A stretch of 9,190 bases of DNA from Flammeovirgaceae bacterium UBA4659 (lineage in GTDB: Bacteria; Bacteroidota; Bacteroidia; Cytophagales; Cyclobacteriaceae), in assembly GCA_002405445.1 (NCBI GenBank), contig DHLV01000094.1:1-9190 (forward strand). The letters run 5' to 3'. This document shows positions 6,003 to 9,190 of this stretch, piece after piece. Each line of letters opens with the position of its first letter. Position 1 is the first letter of the stretch. A program made the translations under genes and the position numbers. The notes beneath the pieces are model-generated. The model was not told where the DNA came from and made no database searches. It was given only the letters and a program-made list of their open reading frames with translations.

Positions 6003-7238
6003 ATGAAAAAGCTTGCTATTAATGTCTTAGTTACCCTTTGCTTATCAATATTTTTCAATTGCTCCGGTAAGCGCCAATCTGCCGAAGCAGTGACTACCGA
6101 CTCCACCAAAGTGGATTCGACCGCCACGCGGCAAATTGATTCAACTGTTACTGAAAATGTCGCACCACCGGTTCAAATAGAAAAGGATACCGTGTTAGAC
6201 AATGCTGCCCGTTTCATTGCTGGGTTGCCTCAACTTTATGAGTCCTCTTATTCAGCTCTTGAGAAAGACAAGTACTGGATTGAATACAAACAATCAATGG
6301 ATGCCAACTGGAAAAAAATGAGCGATACCAGGTTGAGTAAAATTGCCACGTGGGAGAAAGACGTATTCTCAAAGTCAATTGAAGATTCACTTACTTTGTT
6401 CTATCCGTTTTCGGGTCCTGACTTTCTCCACGCCAACTTTTTATTTCCCCGCGCACGGAAATATGTTTTTGCCGCGCTTGAGCCCATCCGCGAAGTAGTG
6501 GCATTGGATGCTAGCTCAGAAAAATTCAGAGATGAGTTTTTGGACAGTTTGGGGCATTCTCTTAGAGATATCTTCAACAAAAGTTATTTCATCACCAACC
6601 ACATGGAGAAGGACCTGAAACAGGTAAAAGGCGTGTTGCCCGCGTTATACTTCTTCATCGAACGAACAAACCACGAACTACTTTCTCAAAAATTTATAAC
6701 AATAGATTCGCTAGGCAACGAAACGGAAGTTGGCGCTAAAAAAATCAACTGGCAAAAAACACCTTGTGTAAAAATTATCTTCCGCGACCGTGGCACGCAA
6801 GAAATCAAAACACTTTATTACTTCTCTGTTAGCATTTCAAATGGTGGTCTCAAAGAACGGCCGGGTTTCGTCAAGTTCGTAAACAATCTTGCTCCATTCA
6901 ATTCATTTGTGAAGTCTGCCTCTTACCTCATGCACAAAGACGCATTCACGAAAATCAAGGATTTATTGGTGAGCAACAGTCATGCTGTTTTTCAAGATGA
7001 CACAGGCATGCCCTATCGCTACGTGAAAAACAAACTGAATTGGAAGGGCACATTCTTTGGTGAATACGTTAAACCTGTGAAAGATTTTAGTTCTGAGCTT
7101 TACCAAACCGATTTGGATTCGGCCTACCGTGCTTCAAAAGCGCAGCCACTCCCCTTCTCGCTTGGCTACCACTGGAGTACAAAAAAGCAGAACTACATGT
7201 TGTTCTCAAAAGAAAGGGGCGCCACCGCCAACAAATAA
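6003..7238 (+). CDS. Lipoprotein of unrecognised family
   Basis: I do not recognise a named domain in this 411-aa protein. The N-terminus is a lipoprotein signal ending FFNC, with Cys20; Asn before the cysteine and Phe at -3 are unusual but tolerable for the lipobox. A Ser/Thr/Asp-rich spacer (25-52) follows with three DST units at 33, 38 and 46. The folded part runs from about 62 to 402 and has motif-like blocks: LFYPFSGPDFLHANFLFP (132-149), FFIERTNHELL (217-227), QDDTGMPYRY (331-340) and PFSLGYHW (384-391). These look conserved in style, but I cannot assign a function. A single Cys (255) remains in the mature domain, and no transmembrane segment follows the signal. It probably faces the periplasm or is anchored in the outer membrane. 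It lies 8 bases after the permease and 2 bases before the VOC gene, so it is part of the operon. Confidence 0.85.
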   Translation: MKKLAINVLVTLCLSIFFNCSGKRQSAEAVTTDSTKVDSTATRQIDSTVTENVAPPVQIEKDTVLDNAARFIAGLPQLYESSYSALEKDKYWIEYKQSMDANWKKMSDTRLSKIATWEKDVFSKSIEDSLTLFYPFSGPDFLHANFLFPRARKYVFAALEPIREVVALDASSEKFRDEFLDSLGHSLRDIFNKSYFITNHMEKDLKQVKGVLPALYFFIERTNHELLSQKFITIDSLGNETEVGAKKINWQKTPCVKIIFRDRGTQEIKTLYYFSVSISNGGLKERPGFVKFVNNLAPFNSFVKSASYLMHKDAFTKIKDLLVSNSHAVFQDDTGMPYRYVKNKLNWKGTFFGEYVKPVKDFSSELYQTDLDSAYRASKAQPLPFSLGYHWSTKKQNYMLFSKERGATANK

Positions 7239-7240
7239 AA

Positions 7241-7645
7241 TTGAAACAGCATATCGCCCATATTGCGCTTTTGGTTCGCGATTATGACGAGGCGATTGAG
7301 TTTTACGTAAAGAAGTTAAAATTTGCCCTCGTGGAAGATACATCTCTCACCGAAACAAAACGGTGGGTGCTGATCGCTCCACAGGGTTCAAATGGATGCA
7401 AATTGTTACTCGCGAAGGCTGTGGGTTCGGAACAGTTAGCACAAGTGGGGCGCCAGTCAGGTGGGCGTGTGTTTTTGTTCCTGCACACCGACAACTTTCA
7501 TCGCGACTACGAAAACCTCATCAAACATAATGTGAATATTGTACGCCCTCCTTCCACAGAGACGTATGGAACGGTAGCTGTCTTTTCAGATTTGTATGGA
7601 AATCTGTGGGATTTGATTGAGCAAAGCACTTCCGCCCAAAAATAA
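7241..7645 (+). CDS. VOC superfamily protein (glyoxalase/dioxygenase-like)
   Basis: This 134-aa single-unit protein has two beta-alpha-beta-beta-beta modules. The first begins HIALLVRDYDEAIEFYVKKL (7-26); the second includes RVFLFLHTDNFHRDYENLIKHNVNI (76-100) and ends YGTVAVFSDLYGNLWDLIEQ (109-128). His7 and Glu127 occupy the usual first and last metal-ligand positions. The family includes glyoxalase I, bleomycin/fosfomycin resistance proteins and ring-cleaving dioxygenases; this one cannot be placed further. It has no signal peptide and should be cytoplasmic. The start is the TTG at 7241: no in-frame ATG occurs upstream before the stretch overlaps the previous gene, and the VOC fold begins within seven residues. 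The TTG follows the preceding TAA by two bases without a Shine-Dalgarno sequence, so translation is probably coupled to the lipoprotein gene. Confidence 0.9.
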   Translation: MKQHIAHIALLVRDYDEAIEFYVKKLKFALVEDTSLTETKRWVLIAPQGSNGCKLLLAKAVGSEQLAQVGRQSGGRVFLFLHTDNFHRDYENLIKHNVNIVRPPSTETYGTVAVFSDLYGNLWDLIEQSTSAQK

Positions 7646-7663
7646 CCGTATTTAGAAAGTCAG

Positions 7664-9061
7664 ATGGTACCTCTTAAAAAAACTTTGGCAGTCTTATTTG
7701 CTATACTAACGGTGATCGGTTGCGGGCAAAAAAAGGAAGTAACGGCAATCATGCTACAGCCAGATCAAGATGATGGCGGACTAGTTTTACCTGACGGCTT
7801 TAGGGCTTTGGTAGTAGCCGACAGCGTGGGGCCCACGCGCCACATCGCGGTGAATCTGAATGGTGACATTTATGCGAAGCTACGGATATCAAAAGGTAGT
7901 CAAGGCAATGTGGCAATACGCGATACTGACGGAGACGGCAAAGCCGATATGGTTCAAAGATTTGGCGATTATCCGAACGATGGAAGTTTTGCAACCGACA
8001 TGCGCATTTACAATGGCTACCTGTATTTCAGTTCAGAATTGGTTGTGTACCGCCAAAAACTTGACCCATCCAATCTAATTCCAAAAGGCCAACCTGAGAC
8101 AATCGTGATTGATTATAGTCCACTACGATGGCACAATGCAAAGACATTGGCGTTCGACAAACTGGGCAATTTATATGTTACTTTCAGCGCGCCAACCAAC
8201 ACATGCGAAGACTGGTCAACGGTTATTGGCACCGACTACGCTAACGTGAAAGGATTCGACCCGTGTCCGCAGCTCAATGGCTTCAGCGGTATTTGGAAGT
8301 TTGATGCGAACAAACCAAATCAAGCGCAAATGGAAGGCGAGCTGTACGCCACCGGCTTGCGAAGCATCGTAGGCATGACTTGGAACGACCAAACAAACAG
8401 TCTTTATGCCGTGCTGCATGGGCGCGATTACCTTCACTCGCATTCACCCAAAAACTTTAGTAAATGGCACAATGCCGTACTGCCATCTGAAGAGTTTATG
8501 AAGATTTCTAAGGGCGAAGACTATGGGTGGCCATATACCTACTACGACCACTTTCAAAAGAAAAGAATGATCGCACCTGAGTATGGTGGAGATGGAAAAA
8601 AATCCACTGACAAATATGCAATGCCTTTGATGGGCTTTCCTGCCCATTGGGCACCGAATGATTTACTGTTCTATAAAGGCAACCAATTTCCCGGACGCTA
8701 CAAGCACGGAGCATTTGTTGCTTTTCATGGATCTACCAACCGAGCTCCCTTTCCGCAGGCAGGTTATGTAGTGGCTTTTGTTCCGTTTGAAAACGGTGCA
8801 CCAAAAGGTGACTGGGAAGTTTTTGCAGACGGGTTTGCCGGGCGCGATACGCTTAAAACGATGGAAGAAGCACGCTACCGGCCAATGGGACTGGCCGAAG
8901 GATCTGATGGGTCACTCTACATCTCCGAATCAAAAAAAGGGAAGATTTGGCGAGTTTTATTTAAGGGTGACGGAAACAACTTTGGCGAAACGCAACTTCA
9001 AAAAATGCACTCGCTCAAGAAAACAAAGTCTTACTTCGCTGATCCTCCGCAACTGAAATAG
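7664..9061 (+). CDS. PQQ-type sugar dehydrogenase/L-sorbosone dehydrogenase-like lipoprotein
   Basis: This 465-aa protein begins with a lipoprotein signal (VIGC, Cys20), followed by a six-bladed beta-propeller (about 40-435) of the soluble glucose/sorbosone dehydrogenase type. Seen: a calcium-loop-like DTDGDGKAD (87-95); RWHNAKTLAFDKLGNLYVTF (155-174), where His157 aligns with the catalytic base of soluble glucose dehydrogenase; Cys181 and Cys201 in the family's usual NTC and DPCP contexts, a likely disulfide; GLRSIVGM (231-238), where most relatives have GLRN; GEDYGWPYTYYD (284-295); and RYRPMGLAEGSDGSLYISES (404-423), with Arg405/Arg407 as likely cofactor contacts. Relatives oxidise sugars or aldehydes in the periplasm with PQQ. 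No CxxCH haem motif is present, so electrons would go to a separate acceptor. No PQQ biosynthesis gene lies in the window. It is the last gene of the operon, 18 bases after the VOC gene. Some propellers of this family may have lost enzymatic activity. Confidence 0.88.
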   Translation: MVPLKKTLAVLFAILTVIGCGQKKEVTAIMLQPDQDDGGLVLPDGFRALVVADSVGPTRHIAVNLNGDIYAKLRISKGSQGNVAIRDTDGDGKADMVQRFGDYPNDGSFATDMRIYNGYLYFSSELVVYRQKLDPSNLIPKGQPETIVIDYSPLRWHNAKTLAFDKLGNLYVTFSAPTNTCEDWSTVIGTDYANVKGFDPCPQLNGFSGIWKFDANKPNQAQMEGELYATGLRSIVGMTWNDQTNSLYAVLHGRDYLHSHSPKNFSKWHNAVLPSEEFMKISKGEDYGWPYTYYDHFQKKRMIAPEYGGDGKKSTDKYAMPLMGFPAHWAPNDLLFYKGNQFPGRYKHGAFVAFHGSTNRAPFPQAGYVVAFVPFENGAPKGDWEVFADGFAGRDTLKTMEEARYRPMGLAEGSDGSLYISESKKGKIWRVLFKGDGNNFGETQLQKMHSLKKTKSYFADPPQLK

Positions 9062-9113
9062 ATTAGATAAAAAGTACCTTTTCTGTTTTCGAATTTTAGA
9101 AACTAGTGTTAAG

Positions 9114-9148
9114 TTAAGTATAAAATGACGTATATTATTGTATTTTTG
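9114..9148 (+). promoter_or_regulatory. Promoter for the gene at the right edge
   Basis: TATTTTTG (9141-9148) matches TAnnTTTG exactly in an AT-rich gap after the dehydrogenase stop codon. TTAAG at 9114-9118, 22 bases upstream, is a loose -33 candidate. A start near 9154 would leave a leader of about 10 bases before the ATG at 9165. The gap between 9062 and 9140 shows no strong terminator; AAAAG-TAC-CTTTT near 9070-9082 is too weak to call. Confidence 0.5.
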
Positions 9149-9164
9149 TAAAACCCATTTACAA

Positions 9165-9190
9165 ATGATACTTCGATTCAAAAGTTTAGC
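9165..9190 (+). CDS. Start of a further gene, cut by the right edge
   Basis: An ATG at 9165 opens a frame reading MILRFKSL before the window ends. A TAnnTTTG box lies 17-24 bases upstream, and the N-terminus (short and basic, turning hydrophobic) would suit a signal peptide. Too little sequence is present to name a product. Confidence 0.45.

Noticed and set aside
9068..9082. Possible terminator after the dehydrogenase gene
   Set aside because: AAAAG-TAC-CTTTT has only a five-pair, AT-rich stem, too weak to call.

Overview
The window looks like chromosomal DNA of a Bacteroidota bacterium, possibly of the Cytophagales type, although the genus cannot be fixed from sequence alone. The evidence is threefold. 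Start codons lack convincing Shine-Dalgarno sequences and follow A-rich leaders. Several -7 boxes match the Bacteroidota consensus TAnnTTTG (TACCTTTG twice, TATTTTTG once). Three lipoproteins and two Sec-exported enzymes belong to families common in that phylum. I see no insertion sequence, phage gene, CRISPR array, tRNA or rRNA.

Layout. Bases 1-2406 hold a leftward pair: an exported CocE/NonD-type alpha/beta hydrolase resembling alpha-amino acid ester hydrolases, then, 8 bases on, a class I O-methyltransferase cut by the left edge. A 116-base divergent promoter region (2407-2522) separates this pair from a rightward secreted PhoD-type metallophosphatase. Next are a fasciclin-domain lipoprotein with its own -7 box and a good intrinsic terminator (4248-4275), and then a gene-free stretch of about 410 bases that carries small palindromes.

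Bases 4690-9061 form a tight four-gene rightward operon with gaps of 8, 2 and 18 bases. Its genes are an APC-superfamily amino-acid permease, a lipoprotein of a family I do not recognise, a small VOC/glyoxalase-like protein that starts with TTG, and a lipoprotein beta-propeller of the L-sorbosone/PQQ sugar dehydrogenase type. A further TAnnTTTG promoter lies in the last 130 bases, and the first codons of another gene begin at 9165.

How the genes may work together (inference). Most products act at the envelope: two exported hydrolases, three lipoproteins and one inner-membrane permease. The hydrolase/methyltransferase pair could release and modify small molecules. The four-gene operon pairs uptake of an amino-acid-like compound with a periplasmic oxidation module, but its substrate is not evident. 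The least explained parts are the 411-aa lipoprotein at 6003-7238, the operon as a whole, and the GGCAA-type palindromes upstream of two transcription units.
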